DNA from: Diphasiastrum complanatum
Taxonomy: Eukaryota > Streptophyta > Lycopodiopsida > Lycopodiales > Lycopodiaceae
Length of the DNA stretch: 64,000 nucleotides
Assembly: GCA_029204225.1 (NCBI GenBank)
Contig: CM055109.1
Coordinates: forward strand, 19,543,783 to 19,607,782
Direction of reading: 5' to 3'
This document shows, in pieces, positions 1 to 10,809 of the stretch. Numbering within the stretch: the first letter of the stretch is position 1; each line of letters begins with the position of its first letter. The notes under the pieces are model-generated. The model made no database searches. It was given only the letters and a program-made list of their open reading frames with translations, and had not been told where the DNA came from. A program made the translations under genes and the position numbers.

Positions 1-1239
1 AATGGATGCAGATGTATGACGAGAAGTTGGTTGAAGAAGGATACTGATTTTCCAATGCTTGAGTTTCCCTTTCTGAAGGATCTTCATCGTGACTGGGGTA
101 CTTCTTCTGATTGAGTCTTTTTGGATTACCCATATGCCTTCTTTAGCCTTGTCTTTTTCATATTTGACTTGTGACCTTGGCTATCGATCTTGCTGATGTT
201 GTTGCTGGCAATGTGGCTGCTCCAGTGGATCCAAGCAGATCCACTCTCTCTTCCCCTTCCAAAAAATCTGTTGGTGGGGATGTTGTTGTTGGTAACTGTT
301 CATGTTCAAGATTGGAGCGGTGTGTGGAACACGCAGTTGAAAACACGGTGAACATGCGACTGGACTAAAGATTGAACAAATTTTAACTAAATTTGTTTCG
401 ATCTTGTTGTAGTTGACTTGAAGAGTAATATGGCAATGAGGTGCAGGAATCAACTCTAACTTGTCATGGATTTCTCATAGTTCTCAAAAAATTGAAACTG
501 ATGTACAAGGTAATCTGAAGATGGATAGATGAATGAAAATGTGTTCTGGAGATGCTCTACAAAAGACTCTCGTGCAGAAGCTATTCCTCATGCAAAAATC
601 AATCACACAAAATAGGTGAAGAGAAACAAGGAAATAAACAAACGTGACAGAGAGTGAGAACTGTATAGCACTTGTCGAACAAAACTTGCATTCATCAACA
701 TTGATAAGTCACCTTGATAGTTGGAATAGCTCATTTGTTTTGTAGAGTAATGATACATAATCTGATATGCCCTTGTCAAAACAAGGCAGGGTTGGTGACA
801 CAAAAATCTACCATCATTGATAGCAGATGTTGTAAGATATAGCTTGAGATGCAGGTATGGTTGAGGTACTATGTCCTAAGTACCTCTCTGACCAAGAGAT
901 TCAGAACCGAATCTCTATCTGGATTTTCAAATCCGAGAAATATTGTGTATTGGCACATTGGAAATCTTATCAGCTTGTGGAAAGACAAATAGATTTGAGT
1001 TGCGGAAGGGGAGGAAAACTGTCAATTCCCTGTGGAGGTTGCTCTTGGTTGGACAGTGTAGCAGATGACGGAATATCGATTTCACTTTCTGCGACAATGT
1101 CTCATTTCATATTAGTGTCTTTAGGCATTTTGGAGCTGGTATATTGTGCGGTAATGTAGAATTTTGCTAGAAATTTCTCGAGTGAGCAGCAGGTTGAGCG
1201 ATTTGGTGCTATGGTGCTCGTGTGGTTGTCGTGAGGATC
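1..1239. other. No recognisable gene; 5' flank of gag relic
   Basis: I see no recognisable gene here. On the minus strand the gag relic's frame continues below 1240 for roughly 95 codons with only one TGA before a double stop near 975, so the retroelement's coding region probably once extended into this stretch. Nothing resembling protease, reverse transcriptase or integrase is visible. Confidence 0.4.
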
Positions 1240-2592
1240 CTATCGGGAGTCATAACTAACGTGACGGGCAGATAGGATCTTAGTTGGTTGCTTTGGACAG
1301 CCTTTGAAACTGTGTTTTCGGATACAGTCGGGACACTTAGCATGGTACTGGTTCTTAGCTAGACAATCAACCATGAAGTGGTCAGTTTCACCACAGATGA
1401 AACATCTGGTGTGCAGTGGCCCTTGTATAACGGCGTGGCCATCTTGTATGGCTAGTGGTTCTGGACTTTCTAGTGGATATTCATGATAAGGCAAGGCATT
1501 TTCAGATTGTGATGGGTGTTCTTCATATTGTTGAACTGTATGTGCATGGATAGGTCGATATGAAGGACAAGCATCAATAGGATGCGTAGCCCGACAGTGT
1601 GGGCACCATATTGTTTTTCGTCTATAAGGTACCTGTGCAGGGTTTGGCTGACCAGGCATATTGCTTTGGATAGACTTCAGGGTAGCTTGAAACTCATTGG
1701 TGAGTTTCTCCATCTATAGTTGATGTTGATTATTAAGCAACTCCAACTGGGATTTCCAAAGCTAATCTCGGGTGTCCTCGATCGGCTTTGACTCATGGAC
1801 AGGACCACGTAGTGCTCGTCTTTCCCTAGATGCGTCATCATCTGATCCTTCGTCTTCTTCCTTGATGGCATCATACATAGCTAACTTTAGACTCGTGTAT
1901 TCATCATTGGATTTAAGCTCGCGTCTAATCCATCTTGGAAGGCCGACTAAGAACCAGATGATGAGCATCTGTTCGGAGGGCTGTTCTTGTACCTAACTTT
2001 TGTGGCATTTGAAACGCTCAATATAGTCTCGTATGCGTTCATCCTTTGCCATCTTGATGTTACTCAATTTGACAAAAGGGCTTTCGATCAAGCGAAAGGG
2101 CTTAAAACACTTGACAAATGACGCTTTTAAAATTGACCAGTCTGTCTTTTCGTCACGATCAAGGTTGAAAAACCAATCACGCGCTTTAGGGATCATGGTC
2201 ATTGAAAACAATTGGACCATAGCATCGGGAGATGTTTCACCATACACATCACATGCATTCTCAAAGATTTGCAAAAATCTTTGAGGGTCCGAACTACCGT
2301 CAAACTTTGGTAGATCTAGTTTGGGTGTACGTCTTTCAAGATGAGCTCCATGGGTAGCAGAAACTCCATTAGGGTTGGTTCTGACCCGTGAGGGCTCAGT
2401 ACCATAAAAATGGACTCGTGCTTGTGAAGACTCGGCTCTATCAGGTTCTTGTCCATCGAACGGGTTTGTGGATGGCTCTTGGAGTTCGGCTCTCATTCGG
2501 TAGAACCTATGGCGTCTGATTTGTTCAGCTACAGGGGACCTGACCTCGTATGGATAATTGTTTGGAATTTGAGGGTCTTTTTGTTGTTCCAT
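1240..2592 (-). pseudogene. Ty3-type retrotransposon gag, broken by in-frame TAG codons
   Basis: Gag is the capsid/nucleocapsid part of an LTR retrotransposon, which packages the element RNA in the cytoplasm. From the ATG at 2592 the frame holds a retrotransposon-gag capsid domain (around residues 90-195; FDGSSDPQRFLQIFENA, ARDWFFNL), an acidic linker, then three Cys/His knuckles: CPHCRATHPIDAC, CFICGETDHFMVDC and CPDCIRKHSFKGC. One frame runs the whole way, interrupted only by TAG at 1993-1995, 1762-1764 and 1714-1716 and ending in TAG at 1240. The capsid spacing fits plant Ty3/gypsy elements. No pol follows. Upstream lie GGT-rich DNA and then an LTR with primer site in the same orientation (LTR-E), which may be its own 5' end; that link is inference. 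Confidence 0.8.
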
Positions 2593-2649
2593 TGGGTACT
2601 GTTGTGTCTTTTTTCTGTCGGATTTTTTTGTGTGTTTGTTAACTGTTTT

Positions 2650-4740
2650 TAGATTTATTTTATTTTTTTTTAAGGCTTTTGCGGTCCCTACGATTTACGG
2701 TTTACGGTGACGGTGGATTGCGGTTATGTGCGGGTGATGGTGGGCAGTGGTGGAGGCGTTGTGATCACGGTCTCGATGGTTGTATGCGGTGTTAACGTTT
2801 GAATTCGGTTTCGATGGGTAGACACGGTTAGTTGCGTTCGGTGGGGCTGGATGCGTGTCTATGTGCGGTTGTAACGTGCAGTTTCAACGGGTAATGGCAG
2901 ACAGTGGCGTTATGCGGTCTGTTGGGGTTAGTTATGATCTGGTGCGGTGATTGTGGTGAAGGCGGGTCGTGTGGGGTGTGGTGGTCACGGGGCAAGATTG
3001 GAAATAAAGCGGTGGGACGGCAGGGTGAGCGTTCCCGGGCGGATACGGTTTAATGCGGTGTATTACGTAGTCAAGGGCAAATGGAGATGGAGTCGTGTTG
3101 AATGCGGTTGGTAGTGTGAATTGTGGTTTGAATACTGTGTGTTTCTGTGATGGCAATTAGTTGGAATCTATAGTTCAGGGTAGTTAGTACGGATCGAGGA
3201 GGTCGTGGGTCGAATACTTTCAGGTTGGAGGGGAATGAGGTCGCTACAGGTGAACGGTGGATGCGCTTAAATTTGTGTGTGGGTGTTGTAATTTGGTCTA
3301 ATGCGGTTTTCACAAATCGAGGATGGAAATCAGTGGATTGCGGAATGTTGCTGTGGTTTGCGGTCCAAATGGTTTGCGAGGGATGACCATGTTTTGCGGT
3401 GGTTTGCGATGGTGGACGGATTCTACATTTCGGGATGGATGGCAATGGTTTGCGATGGGCGACAGTCTCTACGGGTTGTGATAGTTTGCGGTGCTATGCG
3501 AGTGTGGGTAGACGGTGGCATGTTGGCTATTGAAGGGCGGTAATGTGGTTTTAACGGTTCAAGGGTTGACGTAGTTAGCAGGTGGTCGGCTGAGTCCAGT
3601 AAGATAAGGGGTGTGTGGCCGTGTGGGGGCTGTCACTACGATGCAAGGGTGGGCAATAGTGTGTGGGTAGTTGCTTGTGTTACTACTCAAGGTGGTTAGA
3701 AATGGGAAAGTAGTAGAACATGAGAAAGATCTGGTCAGAATGAAGGTTGGGGAGGTGCGTGGAGGGTTGGGGTTGTACAGGTGTAGTGTTTGTCATGGAG
3801 GGATGTCTGGAGTTCCGAGTAGGGAACCATCTAGACATGCAGGTCATGGGTAGAATGTTGTGGTAGTGGGGCTTTTGCAAGCAGGTCGTGTGCTGGGCAA
3901 AGTGTTTGCATGCAGTGTAGGACCCAATTGCGATCGGATTCATGTGCTATGAGGAATGTGATTTCTACTGTGTCTATAGTTATGATGGGTGATGGCGGTG
4001 TCAACGGTCGATTACTGTTGTAGTGGGCGATTGCGATTGTAGCGGGCAATGGCAGTTGCAGCGGACAATTGCGGTTGTAGCGGCGATAACGGTTACAGTG
4101 GTGATAACGGTTAGATGATGGCTGTTTGCAGATGGAATGGGATAGGTTGAGGGTAAAAGGTCTCGGTGCGGTGGTAAGGTGGTGTTTGCGGGAAAAGGTG
4201 GTGGTAGTGCGGTCAGCTGCTGTGAATGCGGTTGGTTACGTCCGTGGACGAATGGGTTGTGGTTGTGGTGTCCGTGTGTTGTGGTGAAGGTGGCCGAGGG
4301 CAGGCGTAGGGCCATATGATTGTAGTTGGATGTGACTACTACGTGCGAAAACGGATGGAGGTGGAGGCCGTGTGTTGCGGTGAAGATGGCCAAGGGTAGG
4401 TGTAGGGCGGATAAGTGCGATTGGATGCGGCTGCGATGTGCGAAAACGGATGGAGGTGGAGGCCGTGTGTTGCGGTGAAGGTGGCCGAGGGTAGGCGTAG
4501 GGCCGTATGATTGCGGTTGGATGCGGCTGCTACGTCCAAAAACGGATGGAGGTGGAGGCCGTGTGTTGTGGTGAAGGTGGCCGAGGGTAGGCGTACGGCA
4601 GTATGATTGGGGTTGGATGCAGCTGCTACGTGCAAAAACGGATGGAGATGGTAGCAACGATGGAAATGTGGTCTCGATGGGTGGATGGAGATGGTTGCGA
4701 AGTGAAGCGGTGGGAGGGTAGGTGTTGCGATGTATGAAAT
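2650..4740. repeat. GGT/GCGGT-rich low-complexity region
   Basis: About 2 kb is strongly strand-asymmetric, rich in G and T on the plus strand, with endlessly varied short motifs such as tgcggt, ggttgcgg and gatggtgg. The minus strand therefore gives Pro/His/Thr/Arg-rich open frames that I read as by-products of composition. It lies between the gag relic and the LTR-E leader and could be an expanded leader region. Confidence 0.55.
4274..4656. repeat. 96-bp tandem repeat, four copies
   Basis: The motif gtgtgttgYggtgaagRtgg recurs at 4274, 4370, 4465 and 4561, spacing 96, 95 and 96 bp. Each unit also carries the words gtaggcgtagggc and aaaacggatggag. Because the unit is 32 codons long the minus-strand frame stays open through the array, with a repeating Pro/His-rich peptide. 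Confidence 0.8.
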
Positions 4741-5260
4741 GTGTGAAATGCTTCAAAAGAAAACACTTTTGATACTCAGAAGGCTCAAAAGGCTTTCAAT
4801 TACTTCAAACTTAGTCTTGATCTTCAGTTTCTTGTGTAGGATGCTCAAAACAATGGACTCAGAACAAAGCAAGGTTGAATCAAAACAAAAAGTGGTCACT
4901 CAGATTTTGGACCTCTCCCTACCCTCTTTAAGAACTTATAACTTTTGATAGACACATCATATTGATTTGGTATCAATTTCTATGGAAAGTACACTTCATA
5001 AGCTTTCCATCAAGCTATAAGACCACTATCTTTGGATCAACAAGCAAGGAAATAAAAGGGACTGAAATCTTTGATTTTCACACGTGCGAAATTCCAGAAT
5101 TCCGTACTATCACTTTTCAGACCTGAAAATTCAGTTTCAATCCGATTTGATCCAAACACACTTCAGAGAAAGGTAAGAAAAAGTGTATAACTGCTTTTTT
5201 GTTTGAATTAGCTCTCAAATTCTTGTACAATCAGAGATGTTAGCATGCAAAGCTCAATTT
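4741..5260 (-). other. Leader of the LTR-E retroelement
   Basis: This is the untranslated stretch downstream, in minus-strand sense, of the primer site at 5261-5273. It is ordinary AT-rich sequence without a supported frame, and it contains a near-palindromic CACGTG motif around 5090. It runs into the GGT-rich region at about 4740, and no gag start is visible before that. Confidence 0.45.
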
Positions 5261-5273
5261 GGCTCTGACACCA
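5261..5273 (-). promoter_or_regulatory. Primer-binding site of LTR-E element
   Basis: On the minus strand the LTR end ...ATTTTGTCA is followed at once by TGGTGTCAGAGCC. This differs by one base from TGGTATCAGAGC, the complement of the initiator tRNA-Met 3' end used by most plant copia elements to prime reverse transcription. Confidence 0.75.
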
Positions 5274-6221
<948 letters not shown>

Positions 6222-6223
6222 AT

Positions 6224-7038
6224 CCACCAGCACTGCCTCGTCTGCCACCAACTCCTCTTAGGCCAAGGGGTAGACGAAGAGACCCTCCCTGGCTGAAGGA
6301 TATTCAGAAGCTACAGAAGACCAATAATCTTTTGATTTCAAAAGCTCACATACAGAGATCCATCAAACAAATTACAAGAAGTCTATATGTAGATGTGAGG
6401 TGGACTGTAACAACAATTGAGGCACTACACACTACTGCATATGAGGATTTCCAAGCGAATTTTTTTTCGGATAGTGTTGTTGCAGTTGTCCATGCCAAGA
6501 GGATGAACATCATGCCCAAGGATTTCAACATTGTGTTCAGGCTACGGGACACATATGACAAATTTGTAGAGTACTTTAGACCAGCTCCTTCCTCTCCTCC
6601 AAAACAAGATGCAGAGAAAAGAAAACGAAAGCAATCTCAACCATCCCGGCTTGTTTTTCGAGTACAGAGCGGGAGTGTTTCAAAGAAGAGGAGGTCTACC
6701 CTCCTAATAAGGTGAGGGATTTTTCAAAGCCTTCTCCTTTGCATGAGATTCTAATTGCTCGACAGTCTTCTCCTAAATCTCCTTCTTCTTCTCCTAGAAC
6801 TCAATCTCCATCTTCTCCTCCTAAATCTTCCTCTCCTAATAAATCTCCTCCTCTTTTAAAATCTCAGTCTCCTCCTACCCTCACAAATATTAGTTCCCCA
6901 CCTCATGTTCCATGAAATGATTTATATGATTTTATAAATGTAAAGGTAGAATCAATTTTGAATGACAATTCTTTTAGTGGTTTATCTGTATCACTTCCTT
7001 CACCCCCTGCACTTGCCTTTGTAAATATTGTTGGCTGA
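6224..7038 (+). pseudogene. Divergent histone H3 / CENH3-like protein with Ser/Pro-rich tail
   Basis: The first 125 or so codons form a histone-fold H3 domain. Landmarks are WLKDIQKLQKTNNLLI (alphaN/alpha1; H3 has LREIRRYQKSTELLI), IQRSIKQIT, RWTVTTIEALHTTAYEDF (alpha2), NFFSDSVVAVVHAKR and MNIMPKDF (H3 has VTIMPKDI). TNxLLI, RWT, FSDS and KDF resemble plant CENH3, but loop 1 has ordinary H3 length. Upstream is a Pro/Arg tail (PRLPPTPLRPRGRRR), cut where LTR-E begins, so the start codon is missing. The frame stops at 6713-6715; a Ser/Pro/Lys-rich tail continues in another frame to TGA 6913 and again to TGA 7036, suggesting one frameshift and one stop. There are no introns, unlike plant CENH3 genes. 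H3 homology is seen in sequence; a centromeric or element-encoded role is inference. Confidence 0.75.
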
Positions 7039-7507
7039 TTCTGTCGAATCCCCAAGATACTCGGACAGAGCAACTCAAGAGCACCTCTCACCTTAGACCA
7101 AGGAGGTCTCTGAGAAGACTGATGAAGACTGATGAAGAGCCGAGTATGAGAGCCAAGGAATACTAGATAGTAATGACAAGTAAGAACTGTGTAAGCCTCA
7201 TGGTGAATCCTGGAAGATGGAATGACCATGTAGGAACTAGTCTTTCTAGGCAAATGTAATAAATGCAAGTAGACCCAAAAGTAGGATTCAAACTTGTCAA
7301 AGTGCCTTAAACCATTTTGAGTGTCTGATCTAGATAATCTTGTTTTGTGAAATATTTGAGATTCATCTCAAATACAGTTTCAAGTTTTTCACATAGGAAG
7401 GTAGCATATCCTTGAAAATACCTATAGTGAAAGAGAGCATCAACATTAAGTCAAATTGGAACAAGCTCAAACATATTGTTGTCCAATAACTAAAAAGTCG
7501 TCATATA
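7039..7507. other. Unassigned spacer before copia gag fragment
   Basis: There is no supported gene here. The last 150 bp before the ATG at 7508 resemble a retrotransposon leader in composition, but I found no LTR end or primer site. Confidence 0.3.
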
Positions 7508-7690
7508 ATGGCACCTTTGGGAGGATATCTCCTAGAAGCAAATGAAAGACTAAATACTTCTAATTACTCAATTTGGAAGTTTAGAATGGAGTCTATTTTA
7601 ATACTCCAGGATGTTATGGACATTGTGCTTGGTATTGAGGAGGAGCCTCAAGCACATCTTGAAATACAACTAGTCATATCATGTTCACAC
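7508..7690 (+). pseudogene. Ty1/copia gag N-terminal fragment
   Basis: Sixty residues match the start of copia gag in this window: LEANERLNTSNYSIWKFRME, then VMDIVLGIEEEPQAH, compare LESSERLSSSNYSTWKVRME and LMDIVAEIEERP in Cop-A. The frame leaves gag at about 7665 and stops at 7697. It is a truncated, old fragment on the same strand as the pre-integrase fragment at 8205 and may belong to the same dead element. Confidence 0.75.
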
Positions 7691-8204
7691 TTAACTTGAT
7701 TGATACAAAATCAAAGTAGATATTTACAAGTATGAAAAGTACTTTTTTTCACACGTGGGAATTGGATCCACACGTGTGAAATCAAATCATGAATATTGTA
7801 CTCATGATTGATCTTTATTTACAATAAAAAATGACAAGTGACAAGTGACAATTTTCAACAGTTTTCGCTGCTATTATCTATCCTATTTTTGACAATCAAT
7901 TGGTCTCAGATTGAATTCACACCAAGCAGCCTTTCTACGAAGTTCTATGCTTCCGTTTGGCTTCAATTTTGTTTCAGCCGACAATCCCTATGTCCACAAT
8001 ACAGTTCTGAGCAAATTCTTTGAATTTTCACAACTCGATTTGTGCTATCCAGCAAGTAAACCATCGTGAATTCGCAGCTCTTCGTTTTTTTCTAGTGATT
8101 ATAGCCACCAAGGGCTGTGATACCAAGTTGAGAATACAATGGATTAGATGTACACTTAACATGGTATTTGTTCCATAATAAAGAATGATAAGTGTATTAC
8201 TAAT
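7691..8204. other. Non-coding copia-related sequence with CACGTG motifs
   Basis: There is no gene. Two CACGTG cores lie 20 bp apart (7757-7785: cacacgtggg and cacacgtgtg), like those in LTR U3 regions elsewhere in the window. Near 8120 a minus-strand TGGTATCACAGC could be a decayed primer site. Confidence 0.35.
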
Positions 8205-8445
8205 GGCCTTAAACAGGGAAGATTATTCAAGTTGGATGATAATGTTGTCATTGGAAGTGTGAGCATGGCAAGGGAGGAGCTTTCTCAAGTGGAGACATTG
8301 TGGCACAAAAGGTTAGGCCATCCTAACTATCAAGCTATGGAGACCATGATTTCCAAGGAGCTAGCTCTCGGGCTTCCCAAATCCATATCCAAGTGTTTGT
8401 GAAGCTTGTGGTCTATCCAAGACACATAAAACCAAGTACAGCAGG
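8205..8445 (+). pseudogene. Copia pre-integrase (HHCC) fragment
   Basis: The frame reads GRLFKLDD, then TLWHKRLGHPNY, then SVCEACGLSKTHK after a one-base shift. This is the His2Cys2 zinc module that precedes copia integrase. It stops at 8445, where LTR-C sequence begins, and integrase resumes at 8918. Confidence 0.8.
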
Positions 8446-8917
8446 TGTACGGCCTGATAACAGCAAATAAGTTTATTAAGGAAATACAAAGCATTCATCC
8501 ACAAAGAATTAGCTTAAGAGAGTGAAAACACCAAGATTCCCAAATTAATGTTTCTCATCATTAGCCTCACGATGGATCCATCATGGATCAAGTACACAAT
8601 CATCATAATCTCACCCTAGGCTGCTTCCAACACGTGTAGGACAGCTCATTGTACTCATCCATATCCACTTTGGATAAGATCTATCTAATTTGCCACATCA
8701 CCATTGGTGGTTAGTGTTGACCTTCTAGATTCCTACAATCTAGGAGATAACTCCTACAATTTAGGAGATTTGGCATTTGACTCAAATAAGGTCTAAGTAC
8801 AATGGATATGAAAATCATGAGTGACATTTCACAAGTGTGGACAGGTCCTCACACGTGTGGATCCACTTAGATATCAAACAAATTGCATTTACAAGGTGAA
8901 AATTGTAAAATCTAACA
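8446..8917 (-). repeat. LTR-C copy inside copia integrase
   Basis: In minus-strand sense it begins TGTTAGATTTTAC at 8917 and ends CCGTACA at 8446. The part from about 8626 to 8917 matches 46174-46433 (shared word ggacagctcattgtactcat). It holds the CACGTG palindrome cacacgtgtgg near 8853. Flanks gcagg and ttata do not match, so this is not a clean solo-LTR insertion. Confidence 0.65.
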
Positions 8918-8982
8918 TTATACACTCGGATGTACACTCATTTTGTCATGTTTCTAATGGTGGAGCTTCTATGTATGTAACC
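8918..8982 (+). pseudogene. Copia integrase fragment cut by Cop-A insertion
   Basis: About twenty codons read IHSDVHSF and SNGGASMYV, the start of the copia integrase core with its first catalytic Asp. The Cop-A 5' LTR begins at 8983 in mid-frame, so Cop-A landed in this older element. Confidence 0.8.
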
Positions 8983-9059
8983 TGTGAAAATTGTCAACAT
9001 TTCCTAGCTAGTTTGAGGCCTAAATTGGCTAAAATTGTAAATAGTTTTGGTTCTGGAGT

Positions 9060-9073
9060 TTCACACGTGTGAA
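9060..9073. promoter_or_regulatory. CACGTG palindrome in Cop-A U3
   Basis: TTCACACGTGTGAA is a perfect 14-bp palindrome with a G-box core, the kind of site bound by plant bHLH and bZIP factors. It lies about 125 bp upstream of the likely TATA box. Binding is inference. Confidence 0.5.
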
Positions 9074-9197
9074 CCAGGCCACAATGTTTTTATTTACTGT
9101 ATTTTTTCAGTATGATGAAGTGTCAAACTTCATACCCTTCAAAATGAGACCATTTTGATGTATTTTGGTCATATAAGCCATTTTTAGCTATTTTTCC

Positions 9198-9204
9198 TAT
9201 ATAG
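9198..9204 (+). promoter_or_regulatory. Probable LTR TATA box
   Basis: TATATAG lies 216 bp into the LTR and downstream of the palindrome, a normal place for the U3 promoter. A second AT-rich candidate (cataaatag) is near 9262. Confidence 0.5.
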
Positions 9205-9637
9205 GGAATATCTAGGGTCAAGTACCTTCTAGAGAGAGGAGAGAGAGTCATCTTCCTCATCCATAAATAGTAGGGAAGTCGTGGAGAACAGGTTGGAGAA
9301 ACCTTTTGTATGCTTCATTGAGATCAATAGATCATTGTCATTGTTTCTTCCTCCATTGAGAGCATTGTTGTGTGTATTGTCTTCAAGCTATTGTGTATGA
9401 TCTTAGGTGCTTTCCAAAAGTGATAGGCTGATGTATTATGGACTGTATAATGCTATTTTGGGCCGCACTTGATGTTTATGGAAGTTTCCATTTGTGATAA
9501 ATGCTTTTTGATCAAGTTCTTTGCATTCTAGGTAGCATAGAATGTGTTGCCAATTCCTAGCTTATGTAGTTTGGAGTGCAAGCATTCAAGCCAATGATCT
9601 TGGAGTTTAGATCCACTTAGGATCTGTATTTTTCACA

Positions 9638-9649
9638 TGGTATCAGAGC
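9638..9649 (+). promoter_or_regulatory. Cop-A primer-binding site
   Basis: TGGTATCAGAGC directly follows the LTR end and is the standard complement of the plant initiator tRNA-Met 3' end. Confidence 0.95.
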
Positions 9650-10809
9650 TGGTTGGCTTCTATTTACAGTAAGTATTCCATTTTTGGTGATATTTGGATG
9701 TTTGATCAAGTTCTAGCATGATTTTGCATTGCTTTGTTGATCAAATCTTACTAACCTTTGTTTTGTGAGTTGAACTTGTGGATCAAAAGCATATTTCAGG
9801 TCTATTGAAGATCAGAGGCTGAAAAGAAACTATTTTGGATCAGATCATAACACCTAATCATTTGTGATTGTGAGGCTTGTGCATATTCAATACTAACAAT
9901 GTTCTTTTCAATCCTATTGTTGACAATCTCCATTCTTGGATGAACACTCTCCTTAAGTGGATGAAACTTCTCCTTAAGTGGATGACAAATGCTCTTTTGA
10001 GTGAGTTGTAATTCTCCTAAAGGCTGAGCAAAGCTCCCATTTGGATGAAAGATCCCCTTTTTTGGGTGAACATATTGTAAGCTCCATTGTGAAGAGCATA
10101 TTGTAAAGATTGTCATCAATTTTGGCATAAATTTTGGTGTACTTTGTTGAGCATGTAAGTAACTCTCCTTATGTAATTTGATTGGAGCATTTGCTGGAAG
10201 GTGTTAACCATTATGCAAGTGTGTTTTCAGGTTCTTAACAGGTTGAGGAACATTCTCATGTGAAGTGATCTTAGATCTACATCTAAACACCAAGATTTGA
10301 CAAGATAGTGAAGCTAGTCTTGTGATTCACTAAGTGTGCTCATTCATTCACCTCTAAATCTTGTATTTATCACTTGCTGGAGTTTATAAACTTTTAGAAG
10401 TGTGGTTTACATGTGGTTTTACAGGTTGAATCAATATCTTAGTGTGTTGATCATATGTTGATCAAGTTTGTTCATTACTAGGTAATCTTGGCATCCTAGT
10501 TTTGGGTATTTTCTAAGAATGCAAGTAACTCTTCACACCATAACTTGATTTGGTCACTTGCTGGAAAGTTTGAGAGCTTAAGCAAGAGTGTGTTCAGGTT
10601 GGTTTGATTTTGTAATCCATTCTTAGTGTGTGCAAAGTGTTGCATGTGTTTCAATCTTCCTTTCTATGCTTGGAAACCATCTAGGTTCAAGATAGAAGTG
10701 TTTTAGGGTCCTAAATCTTCATAGATCTCTTTATCTATCATTTGTTGAGAGAAAAGTGAGTGCTAAGTGCTTTAGGACAGAACCTAAAAGTTGAAGAAAC
10801 ATTAGAATC
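9650..10809 (+). other. Cop-A untranslated leader with repeated motif
   Basis: There are 1.16 kb between primer site and gag ATG and no sense-strand gene. Around 9930-10060 a degenerate motif recurs (ctctccttaagtggatgaaa at about 9950 and again at 9970, then ggctgagc and ggatgaaag variants). The leader at 52200-52400 carries the same motif. An antisense frame through it (9802-10128) repeats HPLKE/FHP because of these repeats. Confidence 0.6.

Larger units (their letters stand above)
8983..9637 (+). repeat. Cop-A 5' LTR, 655 bp
   Basis: It begins TGTGAAAA and ends TTTTCACA, a perfect 8-bp inverted terminal match, and is followed by the primer site. The 3' LTR of the other copy (58680-59334) is also 655 bp and differs at only a few positions, including the CACGTG palindrome. 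Confidence 0.95.

Noticed and set aside
857-1159. 100-codon plus-strand frame
   Set aside because: It lies opposite the extension of the gag frame and has no recognisable motif.
6224-6715. Functional host histone H3 gene
   Set aside because: The N-terminal tail is cut by an LTR, there is no start codon, the fold is highly divergent, and the tail region is frameshifted.
9802-10128. Antisense frame in the Cop-A leader with HPLKE repeats, and a similar one at 52195-52524
   Set aside because: The repeats follow from the nucleotide motif in the leader. No promoter or start evidence, so I report the DNA motif instead of a gene.
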